Source of the DNA: Henriciella litoralis
GTDB lineage: Bacteria; Pseudomonadota; Alphaproteobacteria; Caulobacterales; Hyphomonadaceae
Assembly (NCBI RefSeq): GCF_002088935.1
Contig: NZ_NCSS01000006.1
Location: 2,078,407-2,142,406 of the forward strand
Length of the DNA stretch: 64,000 bases
Direction: 5' to 3'
Position 1 is the first letter of the stretch. Each line of letters starts with the position of its first letter. This document shows, one piece after another, positions 44,191 through 52,932 of the stretch. The notes under the pieces were generated by a model. It was not told where the DNA came from. It saw only the letters and a list, made by a program, of their open reading frames with translations, and searched no databases. The position numbers and the translations under genes were made by a program.

Positions 44191-45516
44191 TCAGGCCGAC
44201 CCGCTCGCCGCATGCGCCGGGCGATAGGCCTCCGCATCGGTGGTGAATTCAGCATGGCCATAGCGCGTCAGCAGCTTGCGGATGCGGCGCACCAGATGGC
44301 GATCTGTGACCTGCCGCAGCCCCGGCGTGCTCAGGGCCAGGCGGTAGGCCGCCATCCGCAGGGCAATCATCGGCGCGATCATGGCTGAGACCGCATATTC
44401 CTTGAAGCCGATGGGCACCCCAATCGTCCGCGCCATCTCATTGTCGCCCTGCAGGAAGAATTTCACGAACACCGTCCGTGCAAAGCGCCGTTCCAGTGCA
44501 TCGAAAACCTTGTAGCCGAATGTCTTCTTTGGCGGCAGATATGCCGTCATTGTCGCGCGGATCAGCGCCCCGCAGGTCTCGTCCTCGAACCCCGCACGCA
44601 GCGTTCCATTCCGGGCATTCATGATGTCGACAATGCCTTGCGGCGTGTCCATCAACAGATCTTCCGGCAGACCGAGCAGGTAACAGCGATATCGGCTGAA
44701 CTCGACGCGGGCGCGCTCAGCCGGTGTAAACTCCGTTCGTCCCGCATCCATCATCGCATAGGCCAGCAGGAAGACATCGATCAGGCCTGCCGGCATCTGG
44801 TCGACCTGCGGGATCGGGACCCCATAGGTCGGCACATCCCAGCCTTTCACTTTCCGCAAGACATTGAACCGCACCATGGAGTGCATCAGCCGCACCATGG
44901 CTGCCGCCTTGAACCCCTCGCCATGCCGCTCCAGCGCGCCCGGCAGTGTGGTGACGGAAAAGAAAGTCGCCGTCTCATTCACCCGGCGCGCGGACCCGGA
45001 ATGACTAAGCGTCCCTGTCAGCGCCATCGGCAGCGCCGCATATTTGTTGAGGAAGGTGGCGAGAAATGCCCCGCGGATCATCCAGGGCGAGGTGATCGCC
45101 GTCGGCAGACGGTTCTGCCGCGCCCCCTCGGCCACAAGCTCCATGTCGAGCCAGGCCGGCTTCTTTTCCATCTCGGTGATCAGCGCGACAAGCTCAGCCG
45201 GCGCATCCGGCACCGCCTCCAGCCCCTTGTCGCATGCGGCCTCCAGCATACCGATCAGCTTGCGGAAGCCCAATTGTGGCATCAGCGCCGCATAGGCGTC
45301 GGCCGTCACATCTCCCAGCATCGTATAGGCGCGCACCCGGTCAATCATCTCCTGCGGTGGCGGGGTGAACTGCTTGTGGCCTGCGGCAACGCTGTCGGAC
45401 GGATCGGCGGTGAACCGCTCCGGGGTCACATCGAAATTCACCTCGCCATACATCACCGGCAAGGCCGTCTTCTGGAACTCGATCCGCTCATGGACGTGGG
45501 TCAGGTCATTCGTCAT
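44191..45516 (-). CDS. oxygenase MpaB family protein (DUF2236)
   Basis: 441 residues. The central block (PWMIRGAFLATFLNKYAALP, TLSHSGSARRVNETATFF, RLMHSMVRFNVL) fits the ER-bound oxygenase MpaB/Lcp-type catalytic domain, where His residues would hold haem. MpaB cuts a farnesyl chain in mycophenolic acid synthesis; Lcp cleaves rubber. The bacterial substrate is unknown but may be an isoprenoid (inference). Its divergent neighbour is a TetR regulator. Confidence 0.82.
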   Translation of the reverse strand: MTNDLTHVHERIEFQKTALPVMYGEVNFDVTPERFTADPSDSVAAGHKQFTPPPQEMIDRVRAYTMLGDVTADAYAALMPQLGFRKLIGMLEAACDKGLEAVPDAPAELVALITEMEKKPAWLDMELVAEGARQNRLPTAITSPWMIRGAFLATFLNKYAALPMALTGTLSHSGSARRVNETATFFSVTTLPGALERHGEGFKAAAMVRLMHSMVRFNVLRKVKGWDVPTYGVPIPQVDQMPAGLIDVFLLAYAMMDAGRTEFTPAERARVEFSRYRCYLLGLPEDLLMDTPQGIVDIMNARNGTLRAGFEDETCGALIRATMTAYLPPKKTFGYKVFDALERRFARTVFVKFFLQGDNEMARTIGVPIGFKEYAVSAMIAPMIALRMAAYRLALSTPGLRQVTDRHLVRRIRKLLTRYGHAEFTTDAEAYRPAHAASGSA

Positions 45517-45538
45517 GGGATGCTTTCGCGCTTGTATC

Positions 45539-45553
45539 TGAGGGTGAACCTCA
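45539..45553. promoter_or_regulatory. inverted repeat between the MpaB and TetR genes
   Basis: TGAGG, 5 bases, CCTCA at 45539-45553, 22 bases upstream of the MpaB start. A candidate half of the operator for the divergent TetR protein. Confidence 0.35.
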
Positions 45554-45628
45554 ATTATCTAAGCATTGCTCATATTTTCTACTCGCATTCCCGCCCGACC
45601 CGACTTCACCGCCAGCGCCGAACCCCAA

Positions 45629-46222
45629 ATGGCTGAAAATAAAAGAAGAAATCCAAAGCAGGGCCGTGCTCGCGCAACGGTCGATGCAATTCTTGAGGCT
45701 AGCCTTCAGATTCTGGAGACCGAGGGCGAAGCGCGGCTGACGACAAATCACATCGCTGAAAAGGCCGGCGTCAGCATCGGAACGCTCTATCAGTATTTCT
45801 CTGACCGCAACGACATTCTCGCCGAACTCGGCCAGCGCCAGGCCGAAACCATGCGCAACGAGATTGCCGGTATTGTCGCTGCAGCGCCTGAGCAAGGCGC
45901 CATACGCGCCATCATACGTACGCTGATGCAGACAGGCGAGACATCTCCCACGACCCGCGCACTGGTCACCGATGCTCTGTTCCGAACCCGCGGCGAGGGC
46001 GTGCTTGGCACGCATCATCTGGCTTTCATGGACTCAGTCAGTGGCCAGACTGATCTCACCGCCAGCCTCTCAACCGAAGCCGCCTTCATCCTCACCCATG
46101 CGCCAATCAGCCTGCTGCGCGCCGCAGCCGCCGAACCCGAACTCGGATTGGATAGTGACAGGCTGGAAGACGAACTCGTCCGCCTGATGGAAAGCTATCT
46201 CGCCGCGCTCAGCGCCCGCTAG
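45629..46222 (+). CDS. TetR/AcrR family regulator, MpaB-linked
   Basis: 197 residues. HTH: ILETEGEARLTTNHIAEKAG and VSIGTLYQYFSDRNDILAE. The ATG at 45629 removes a 21-residue upstream extension with no homology. It diverges from the MpaB-like gene and probably represses it. Its stop overlaps that of tkt by 4 bases (CTAG). Confidence 0.9.
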   Translation: MAENKRRNPKQGRARATVDAILEASLQILETEGEARLTTNHIAEKAGVSIGTLYQYFSDRNDILAELGQRQAETMRNEIAGIVAAAPEQGAIRAIIRTLMQTGETSPTTRALVTDALFRTRGEGVLGTHHLAFMDSVSGQTDLTASLSTEAAFILTHAPISLLRAAAAEPELGLDSDRLEDELVRLMESYLAALSAR

Positions 46223-48186
46223 ACCAGCTTCTGGGCCAGTTCCACAACAGCGTCCGACGTAATGCCGAACTTCTTGTAGAGGTCCTTGTAAGGCGCGCTC
46301 GCGCCAAAGCTGTCCATGCCGACAAAGCCGCCATCGAAGCCGATCCAACGATCCCAACCGAAGCGGACACCCGCCTCAACTGCGATGCGCGGCAGGCCTT
46401 CGCCCAGCGTCTCGCGCTGATAGGCGACGTCCTGCTGTTCGAACAGCTCCATGCACGGCATTGAGACAACGCGCGCGCTGATCCCGCTTTCTTTCAGCGC
46501 GGCCTGCGCCTGCATCGCGATCTCGACTTCTGAACCGGTGGCGATCAGCACGATCTTCTCCGCGCCGTCGCCGGAGGAGAGGATGTAGCCGCCCTTCGCC
46601 GACAAATTCTCATCGGTATGCGCCTTGCGGACGCTTTCCACCTTCTGGCGGGTCAGCGCGATGGTGGACGGGCCACCGGTATTCTTCAGCGCCAGTTCCC
46701 AGCACTCAGCGGTCTCAACGCCATCGGCAGGCCGGAACACCAGCATGTTCGGCATCGCGCGAAGGCTTGCGACATGCTCAACCGGCTGGTGGGTCGGGCC
46801 ATCTTCGCCAAGGCCGATGGAATCATGCGTCATCACATGGATCACGCGCTCGCCCATCAGCGCGCCCAGACGGATCGCAGCGCGTGAATAATCAGCAAAG
46901 ACGAGGAAGGTGCCGGAATAAGGGATGATGCCCTTATGCAGCGCCATGCCGTTCATTGCCGCCGCCATGCCATGCTCGCGCACGCCATAATGGATGTACC
47001 GGCCGCCCCAATTGTCTGGCGTCAGCGGTTCTGTCGCCTTGGTCTTGGTGTTGTTGGAGCCTGAAAGGTCAGCCGACCCGCCGACCATTTCCGGAATGGC
47101 CTTGGTCAGCTCTTCCAGCACAGCGCCGGACCATTGGCGTGTCGCCTTGTCTTCACCGCCATCAACGACAGCCTGCTTGTGGGCACGCACAACGGCTTCA
47201 ATGTCGCCCAGCGCGCCGTCGAGCGCAGCGTCAAATTCGGCTTTCTTGGCAGACGATGCATGACGGGACGTCCACTCAGCATGTTGGCCAGCGGCATGCG
47301 CGCCTTCACGCTTCCAGGCGTCTTCAATGTCGGACGGCACTTCAAATGGCGCATGGGACCAGCCGATATTCTCGCGAATGCCAGCCACTTCGTCTGCGCC
47401 ATATGGCCCGCCATGGGCCTTGCCCGTGCCGGCCAGCGTCGGCGCGCCGTAGCCGATGATCGTCTTGCAGGCGACCATGACAGGCTTGTCCTGCTTCTGC
47501 GCCCAGTCGAGCGCCTCGTAGATCTCTTCGGTATTGTGGCCATCGATCCGCTTGGTCGCCCAGCCGGCCGCTTCAAAGCGCGCGCACTGGTCGGTCGAAT
47601 CAGAGAGGTCTGTGCCGCCATCAATGGTGACCGCATTGTCGTCGAACAGGACGATCAGCTTGTTGAGCTTCATATGCCCGGCGAGCGTAATCGCTTCCTG
47701 GCTGACGCCTTCCATAAGACAGCCATCGCCCGCGATGACCCAGGTCTTGTGATCCACCAGATCGTCGCCAAAGCGCGCATTCAGATGCCGCTCAGCCATC
47801 GCCATGCCGACAGCGGTAGCAATGCCCTGACCCAGAGGCCCGGTCGTTGTCTCGACGCCTGGCGTGACAAAATTCTCCGGATGGCCCGGCGTGCTTGCGC
47901 CCAGCTGGCGGAAATTGCGGATATCGTCGCGGCTGACGCTGTCATATCCGGTGAGGTGAAGCAGCGAATAGATCAGCATCGACCCATGGCCCGCCGACAG
48001 AACGAAGCGGTCACGGTCAGGCCAGAAAGGCGCTTTCGGGTCATGTTTCAGATAGCGCGTCCAGAGCACTGTCGCGACATCTGCCATGCCCAGAGGCAGG
48101 CCGACATGGCCCGATTTGGCCTGTTCCACGGCATCCATCGACAAAGCGCGGATGGCGTTCGCCATATCCTTGTGTTCAACCGCCAT
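46219..48186 (-). CDS. tkt: transketolase
   Basis: 655 residues. ThDP-binding IAGDGCLMEGVSQEA, ETTTGPLGQGIATAVGMA, REHGMAAAMNGMALH and the C-terminal YQRETLGEGLPRIAVEAG are seen. It moves two-carbon units between sugar phosphates in the pentose phosphate pathway. In relatives tkt is followed by gap-pgk-fba; here the block from 38.6 to 46.2 kb intervenes. A piece of its 3' end is repeated at 44.1 kb. zapA and DUF4164 diverge from it. Confidence 0.96.
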   Translation of the reverse strand: MAVEHKDMANAIRALSMDAVEQAKSGHVGLPLGMADVATVLWTRYLKHDPKAPFWPDRDRFVLSAGHGSMLIYSLLHLTGYDSVSRDDIRNFRQLGASTPGHPENFVTPGVETTTGPLGQGIATAVGMAMAERHLNARFGDDLVDHKTWVIAGDGCLMEGVSQEAITLAGHMKLNKLIVLFDDNAVTIDGGTDLSDSTDQCARFEAAGWATKRIDGHNTEEIYEALDWAQKQDKPVMVACKTIIGYGAPTLAGTGKAHGGPYGADEVAGIRENIGWSHAPFEVPSDIEDAWKREGAHAAGQHAEWTSRHASSAKKAEFDAALDGALGDIEAVVRAHKQAVVDGGEDKATRQWSGAVLEELTKAIPEMVGGSADLSGSNNTKTKATEPLTPDNWGGRYIHYGVREHGMAAAMNGMALHKGIIPYSGTFLVFADYSRAAIRLGALMGERVIHVMTHDSIGLGEDGPTHQPVEHVASLRAMPNMLVFRPADGVETAECWELALKNTGGPSTIALTRQKVESVRKAHTDENLSAKGGYILSSGDGAEKIVLIATGSEVEIAMQAQAALKESGISARVVSMPCMELFEQQDVAYQRETLGEGLPRIAVEAGVRFGWDRWIGFDGGFVGMDSFGASAPYKDLYKKFGITSDAVVELAQKLV

Positions 48187-48281
48187 AAATCACCTAATTG
48201 TTTTGCTTCGCTTTGGACGGTACGGACCTTTCCTGTCAACCTGCTTGGCGATATGGGCTGCATGCTGCTATCGGGGTGGAG

Positions 48282-48557
48282 ATGGAAAAACTAAATTCGG
48301 CAACTGACCAGCTGGACGCGGCTCTTTCGCGCCTCGAGGGCGCGATAGAAAGCCTGTTCGAAAGAGCAGGCGATCCGGGCGTGGTTCGCCGCGAACTCGC
48401 CGCTATGGCGCAAGATCGTGCCAACCTTGCCGAAGAGCTGGACGCCTCCATGGCCCGCGAACAACAACTGCAAAAACTTGCCGACGAGGCGTCCGCCGCC
48501 CTCGGCTCTGCTATTGATGAAGTTCGCGCCGCCCTCAATCGGAATGAGGGAAGCTGA
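48282..48557 (+). CDS. DUF4164-like small coiled-coil protein
   Basis: 91 residues, a single long coiled coil (ATDQLDAALSRLEGAIESLF, LAEELDASMAREQQLQKLAD). Small coiled-coil proteins of this kind precede zapA in alphaproteobacteria. Its TGA overlaps the zapA ATG in TGATG. A role at the division ring is likely by context only. Confidence 0.7.
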   Translation: MEKLNSATDQLDAALSRLEGAIESLFERAGDPGVVRRELAAMAQDRANLAEELDASMAREQQLQKLADEASAALGSAIDEVRAALNRNEGS

Positions 48558-48862
48558 TGGCCAAGGCAGACATAACGATTCGCGGCCGCCAATACTCAGT
48601 CGCCTGCGCCCCCGGACAGGAAGGGCGCCTGGTTGAGCTTTCAAAAGACCTCGACACCCGAGTTCACCAGATCGCTGAAGCGGTCGGCGACATTGGCGAA
48701 GCGCGCCTCTTGCTGGTCGCAGCCCTCGCCCTGCTTGATGAGCTTGATGCTGCCACCAAGACCTCACCCAGCGAACTCAGCGCCCAAAAAGCCGCCGCAG
48801 CGCTCAGCGGCGCAGCCCGCCGGATCGAAGCGCTTGCGAAGAAGGTCGAGGCCGGCCAGTGA
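48557..48862 (+). CDS. zapA: cell division protein ZapA
   Basis: 101 residues. VTIRGRQYSVACAPGQEGRL-like start (seen as ITIRGRQYSVACAPGQE), then a long C-terminal helix with ARLLLVAALALLDEL. ZapA crosslinks FtsZ filaments in the Z ring. It overlaps the upstream coiled-coil gene and, by GTGA, the glycosyltransferase. The 6S RNA often found by zapA is not visible, because the genes overlap here. Confidence 0.9.
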   Translation: MAKADITIRGRQYSVACAPGQEGRLVELSKDLDTRVHQIAEAVGDIGEARLLLVAALALLDELDAATKTSPSELSAQKAAAALSGAARRIEALAKKVEAGQ

Positions 48863-49638
48863 CCGCCCCCCGCGATCTCAGCGTTCTTATTCCCTTCTAC
48901 AATGAAGCTGGAAACGTCCTGCCCCTGCTGGACGAAATCCACGGCGCCTTGGCAGGTCTCAATTATGAGATCGTCTGCGTGAACGATTGCTCGGCTGATT
49001 CCACCGGCGCCGAACTCATCGAGGCCCAGACCGCCCATCCGGACCGCGTCCTCATCCGCACCCATGTCCAACGCGCGGGCAAATCCGCCGCCCTGATGAC
49101 CGGCCTGCGTGATGTGTCAGGCAAGTGGACGCAGCTTCTCGACGGCGACGGCCAGAACGACATTGCCGATACGCGCCGCCTCTGGGACGAGATTGTCGCC
49201 CCCGGCAAGACCGGACGCCTCGGCCTCATCGCGGGCAAGCGCAAGAGCCGCAATGATTCAGGCTTCAAATGGCTGCAGTCGCGCATCGCCAATGGCGTGC
49301 GGCGCTTCATGCTGCGTGATGATGCGACCGATACCGGCTGCGGCTGGAAGCTGATGCGCACCGACGCCTTTCGCGAGCTTCCCTATTTCGCGTCCATGCA
49401 CCGCTTTCTGCCGGCCTTGTTCAAGCGCGCCGGCTGGGAGGTTCGCGAAGAACTGGTGAATGACCGTCGCCGCTGGCATGGCAGCTCGAAATACGGCTTT
49501 CTCGGACGCCTCGGCGCTGGCATTGCAGATCTGATCGGGATGTTCTGGCTGGTGCGCCGCGGTAAACCCGGCATCGCCGAAGAGTGGAATGATCCGCGCG
49601 CCGCCGATCAGGCAATCGACGCGAAAAAGTCCTCATAA
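48859..49638 (+). CDS. glycosyltransferase family 2 (DPM1-like)
   Basis: 259 residues from a GTG start that overlaps the zapA stop. DLSVLIPFYNEAGNVLPLL opens the GT-A fold; VNDCSADSTG and LDGDGQND give the DXD-type metal site; TGCGWKLMRTDAF is the acceptor loop. It would transfer a sugar to a lipid carrier, as dolichol-phosphate mannose synthases do. No clear C-terminal membrane helix is seen. Its end overlaps the convergent deaminase gene by 31 bases. Confidence 0.88.
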   Translation: MTAPRDLSVLIPFYNEAGNVLPLLDEIHGALAGLNYEIVCVNDCSADSTGAELIEAQTAHPDRVLIRTHVQRAGKSAALMTGLRDVSGKWTQLLDGDGQNDIADTRRLWDEIVAPGKTGRLGLIAGKRKSRNDSGFKWLQSRIANGVRRFMLRDDATDTGCGWKLMRTDAFRELPYFASMHRFLPALFKRAGWEVREELVNDRRRWHGSSKYGFLGRLGAGIADLIGMFWLVRRGKPGIAEEWNDPRAADQAIDAKKSS

Positions 49639-50051
49639 AGCGGCGCAGCCTCAACCGACAGAAAGCCCGTCTGGACGCTTACACCAGCCTCCTTCAGCAC
49701 GGCGCAGCCGCCGGACCCTTTCGGATGCTCATCCATCACAGCGACAAATACCTCACTGACCCCGGCATTGATCAGCCGAGTTGAGCAGGCATCTTCGCCC
49801 GTGGACCGCTCGCGGCACGGCTCAAGCGTGACATAGGCGACAGTGCCTTTGGGCAGCGGCCGCCTGAGCTTTTCAAGCGCCAGCTGTTCGGCATGCGGTC
49901 GCCCGCCATCGCCGGTGGCCGCTTCACTGATCCGGCTTCCATCCGGCCCGACAATAACGCAGCCAACGGCGGGGTTCGCGCCGGTGCGGCCATGCTGGGT
50001 CCGGGCGAGGGCAATCGCCCGGCGCATCTGATCTTCAGCAGACGGGATCAT
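49608..50051 (-). CDS. RibD-type deaminase, stand-alone
   Basis: 147 residues. RTGANPAVGCVIVGPDG, then PHAEQLAL and VTLEPCRERSTGEDACS give the zinc His-Cys-Cys site of RibD deaminases. The reductase half of RibD is missing. It may deaminate a riboflavin intermediate or another pyrimidine. Its ATG overlaps the purU stop (ATGA). Confidence 0.8.
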   Translation of the reverse strand: MIPSAEDQMRRAIALARTQHGRTGANPAVGCVIVGPDGSRISEAATGDGGRPHAEQLALEKLRRPLPKGTVAYVTLEPCRERSTGEDACSTRLINAGVSEVFVAVMDEHPKGSGGCAVLKEAGVSVQTGFLSVEAAPLYEDFFASIA

Positions 50052-50902
50052 TCGAAGACAACCGTGCGAATACCGTTGAGGAAAACCCGGCCTTCGGCGT
50101 GGGCAGTTACGGCCCGTGTCAGAACACGCGCCTCGATGTCTCGTCCAATTTCGGCCATGCGTGCCGCCTTCATCCTGTGATCGATCGGGGCCACATCCTG
50201 CGCAATGATCGGGCCTTCATCGAGGTCGGCTGTCACATAGTGCGCCGACGCCCCAATCAGTTTCACGCCCCGCTTATGCGCCTGGTGATAGGGCTTGGCG
50301 CCTTTGAAGCTCGGCAGGAATGAGTGGTGAATATTGATACAACGCCCGGCAAGCTCGCGGCACAGATCATCTGACAAGACCTGCATGTACCGCGCCAGCA
50401 CAACGAAGTCGCTGCCGGTTTGCGAAATGAGCTGCCGAAGCTGATCTTCAGCCTTGGTCTTGGTCTCCGCCGTTACCGGGACATGATGGAAAGGCAGATC
50501 GTGGCGCTCTGCCAGCCAGCGCGCATCCTCGTGATTGGACACGATGGCGCTGATCTCAGCCCCCAATTGTCCACGGCGATGGCGATACAGAAGATCGTTC
50601 AGACAATGATCGCCCTTCGAGACGAGGATCAGTGCCCGCGGCTCATCCTTTTTGGGTCTGAGGGACCAGTCCATCTCGCGCTTGCGCGCAAGGTCGGCAA
50701 AGCCCGCCTCAAACGTCGCCGGATTAAACGCTTCAGGCGCGGCAAATTCAGCCCAGATGAAAAATCGCCCGGTTTCAGCATCGCCAAAGTCCTGGCTCTC
50801 CAGAACATTCAGCCCGGCCTGCGCCAGATACGTCGCGACATCCGCCACGATGCCAATGGCATCAGGCGCTGCCGCACGCAGGATGTAGGCCTTGCCGCTC
50901 AA
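50048..50902 (-). CDS. purU: formyltetrahydrofolate deformylase
   Basis: 284 residues from a TTG start (50900-50902). ACT-like N-terminus (AYILRAAAPDAIGIVADVAT), then IVSNHEDARWLAERHDLPFH, and the formyl-transferase core INIHHSFLPSFKGAKPYHQA with HYVTADLDEGPIIAQD. PurU frees formate from 10-formyl-THF, which can feed PurT. The alternative ATG at 50950 would overlap gpmA by 41 bases; TTG gives a 7-base gap and the usual N-terminus. It is coupled to the deaminase by ATGA. Confidence 0.9.
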   Translation of the reverse strand: MSGKAYILRAAAPDAIGIVADVATYLAQAGLNVLESQDFGDAETGRFFIWAEFAAPEAFNPATFEAGFADLARKREMDWSLRPKKDEPRALILVSKGDHCLNDLLYRHRRGQLGAEISAIVSNHEDARWLAERHDLPFHHVPVTAETKTKAEDQLRQLISQTGSDFVVLARYMQVLSDDLCRELAGRCINIHHSFLPSFKGAKPYHQAHKRGVKLIGASAHYVTADLDEGPIIAQDVAPIDHRMKAARMAEIGRDIEARVLTRAVTAHAEGRVFLNGIRTVVFE

Positions 50903-50909
50903 TTTCGTC

Positions 50910-51623
50910 TCACGGAAGCGCTGGCAGGTCGGTCGCCCGCGACCCGTCAAGATACCGCGCGGACACAGGCTTCAAGCCCTCGTCCAGCTCGATCAGCAAT
51001 GGGTTGCCGGTCGGGATCTCGACACCGGTAATCGTCTCATCCGGCACCTGGAACAGATGCTTCACCAGCGCGCGCAGCGAATTGCCATGCGCCGCGATCA
51101 CCGTATCGGTGCCGTCGCGCAGCTTCGGCGAAATCGTCTCATGCCAGTAAGGCAGAACCCGCTCCAGCGTCAGCTTCAGGCTCTCGGTCGTCGGGACAGT
51201 CACGCCCTCATAGCGCGGGTCTTTCGACAGATCGAACTTGCTGCCCGCTTCCATTTCTGGCGGCGGAATGTCGTAGGAACGGCGCCAGACATGAACCTGA
51301 TCGGCGCCATGCTTCTCAGCGGTCTCTTTCTTGTCGAGCCCCGTCAGCCCACCATAATGACGCTCATTCAGGCGCCAGTGCTTTTCCACCGGCAGCCAGA
51401 CGCGGTTCATTTCTGTCAGGGTCAGCCAGAGCGTCCGGATGGCCCGTGTCTGAACGCTTGAAAAGGCTTGACGCGGCTCGAAACCGGCCTCTTTGAGCAA
51501 CTCGCCTGCGCGCTTGGCCTCAGCCTCGCCCTTCGACGTCAGATCAGCGTCCCACCATCCGGTGAACCGGTTCTCGAGATTCCACTGGCTCTGGCCGTGA
51601 CGGATAAGGGCAAGAATAGGCAT
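50910..51623 (-). CDS. gpmA: 2,3-bisphosphoglycerate-dependent phosphoglycerate mutase
   Basis: 237 residues. LIRHGQSQWNLENRFTGWWD with the phospho-His, then RLNERHYGGLTGLDK, YEGVTVPTTESLKLTLERV and VIAAHGNSLRALVKHL. It interconverts 3- and 2-phosphoglycerate in glycolysis. Followed by purU 7 bases downstream. Confidence 0.95.
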   Translation of the reverse strand: MPILALIRHGQSQWNLENRFTGWWDADLTSKGEAEAKRAGELLKEAGFEPRQAFSSVQTRAIRTLWLTLTEMNRVWLPVEKHWRLNERHYGGLTGLDKKETAEKHGADQVHVWRRSYDIPPPEMEAGSKFDLSKDPRYEGVTVPTTESLKLTLERVLPYWHETISPKLRDGTDTVIAAHGNSLRALVKHLFQVPDETITGVEIPTGNPLLIELDEGLKPVSARYLDGSRATDLPALP

Positions 51624-51673
51624 GGGAGGTCCTGTCTGTCGTAGGAGTCGTATAAAGTTCGCGCTCTTAAAGC

Positions 51674-52810
51674 TCAGACGCCGCTTACGCGCAACAGTTC
51701 GGCGAAAGCGAGCACGACATGATAGCCGGTCGAGGCAGGCATCGTGTCAGACGCCAACTGGCCATCAGCATGATACTGATCGATCCAGCCACCTTCCGGG
51801 GTGAGGTATTCATCCATCAACACATCGAAGCACTGGACGGCGCGCGCATCACAATGCTCGTCGGCGTCCAGCTCCAGCATGGCGAGATGGGCCTTCAGCG
51901 CCTCGGTCTGCATCCAGGCCCGCCTCGATCCATCGACAATCTGCCCGCCGCGCGTGCACCCGGCAAAGACCCGGCCGTCCTGATCAAGGGTCTTGAGGCC
52001 CGTATCATAGAGCTTTGCCATGGCCGGGTTGAGGTCATCACCCGTCAGATCCGCATGGCGTTGCAGCAGCCACACCCACTCAAACTGATGGCCAGGTTCG
52101 ACATAGTCATGCGCCTGCCCGGTCTCTGGCGACCAGTCCGGCTTGAAATACTCGCCCAGCGTACCGGTATCGGCCTCGAACATCTTTTCATCAAACAGCG
52201 CAACAATCGCCCGCGCGCGATCAAGATAACCGCCCTCCGGATTGGAGTTATGCAGCGCGTGAAAGGCTTCCAGCAGATGCATATGCGGGTTCTGTAGACG
52301 CTGCGGGCCACGCGGCAATGTCTCGGCAAACCCGCCATGGTCGGCATCAGACAGTTTCGCATCCACGGCTGTCAGAAGGCTACGCGCATGCCCGAGCGCC
52401 TCATCATGATCGCTCATCGAAGCCTCGGCGAGCGCAAACAGCGTAAATGCGATGTCGTAGAGATCGGCCGTGTCATCGATCAGGCCACCGCCATCGCTGG
52501 CCAGCAGACGCCCGACCAGACCATCAGGGCGCTGCGCCGGGCCGGTGAGTGTACCGACCCCCATCGACACCAGCCGCTCCGCGCGATCTGGCTCCCAGCC
52601 GAGCTTCAGCGCCTGGCTGAAAACATAGGTCTGGCGCGCCTGCACCCGCACCCGCGAGCTGTCCCTGTCGACCGGGCGGTGGGTAATGTCCAACGCCTCA
52701 CGAAACAGATTGTTTGGTCCGACGCCGTCGCGGCTCCAGAGCGGGAAACAGCCTTCGAGCATCCAGTAGCGTGCTTCGCGCGCACGCCGCTTCAGGGCAG
52801 ACGATGTCAT
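51674..52810 (-). CDS. AGE family epimerase/isomerase
   Basis: 378 residues. An (alpha/alpha)6 barrel typical of N-acylglucosamine 2-epimerases: WMLEGCFPLWSRDGV, RVQARQTYVFSQALKLGW, NPHMHLLEAFHALH, EPGHQFEWVWLLQRHADLTG and QTEALKAHLAM. The pattern GHQFEWVWLL favours the mannose/cellobiose branch or mannose-6-phosphate isomerase-like members. Substrate cannot be fixed. It is close to a glycosyltransferase and gpmA. Confidence 0.88.
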   Translation of the reverse strand: MTSSALKRRAREARYWMLEGCFPLWSRDGVGPNNLFREALDITHRPVDRDSSRVRVQARQTYVFSQALKLGWEPDRAERLVSMGVGTLTGPAQRPDGLVGRLLASDGGGLIDDTADLYDIAFTLFALAEASMSDHDEALGHARSLLTAVDAKLSDADHGGFAETLPRGPQRLQNPHMHLLEAFHALHNSNPEGGYLDRARAIVALFDEKMFEADTGTLGEYFKPDWSPETGQAHDYVEPGHQFEWVWLLQRHADLTGDDLNPAMAKLYDTGLKTLDQDGRVFAGCTRGGQIVDGSRRAWMQTEALKAHLAMLELDADEHCDARAVQCFDVLMDEYLTPEGGWIDQYHADGQLASDTMPASTGYHVVLAFAELLRVSGV

Positions 52811-52932
52811 TGAAATCTACTCCGATGGGTTTTCGGCTCGATTCGACGGAGTGTCATTGCTATCAAGCGCTCAGCGTGTTTTCCAGCTTATTCACAAGTG
52901 AACTTCCGCAGGCAAAGGATCGGCCCGCCAAT

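Noticed and set aside
48187..48281. 6S RNA near zapA
   Set aside because: The genes around zapA overlap and the 95 bases before the DUF4164-like gene are too short and show no 6S-like long hairpin.
47134..48294. Long plus-strand frame of 386 codons opposite tkt
   Set aside because: Shadow of transketolase; no start signal or domain.
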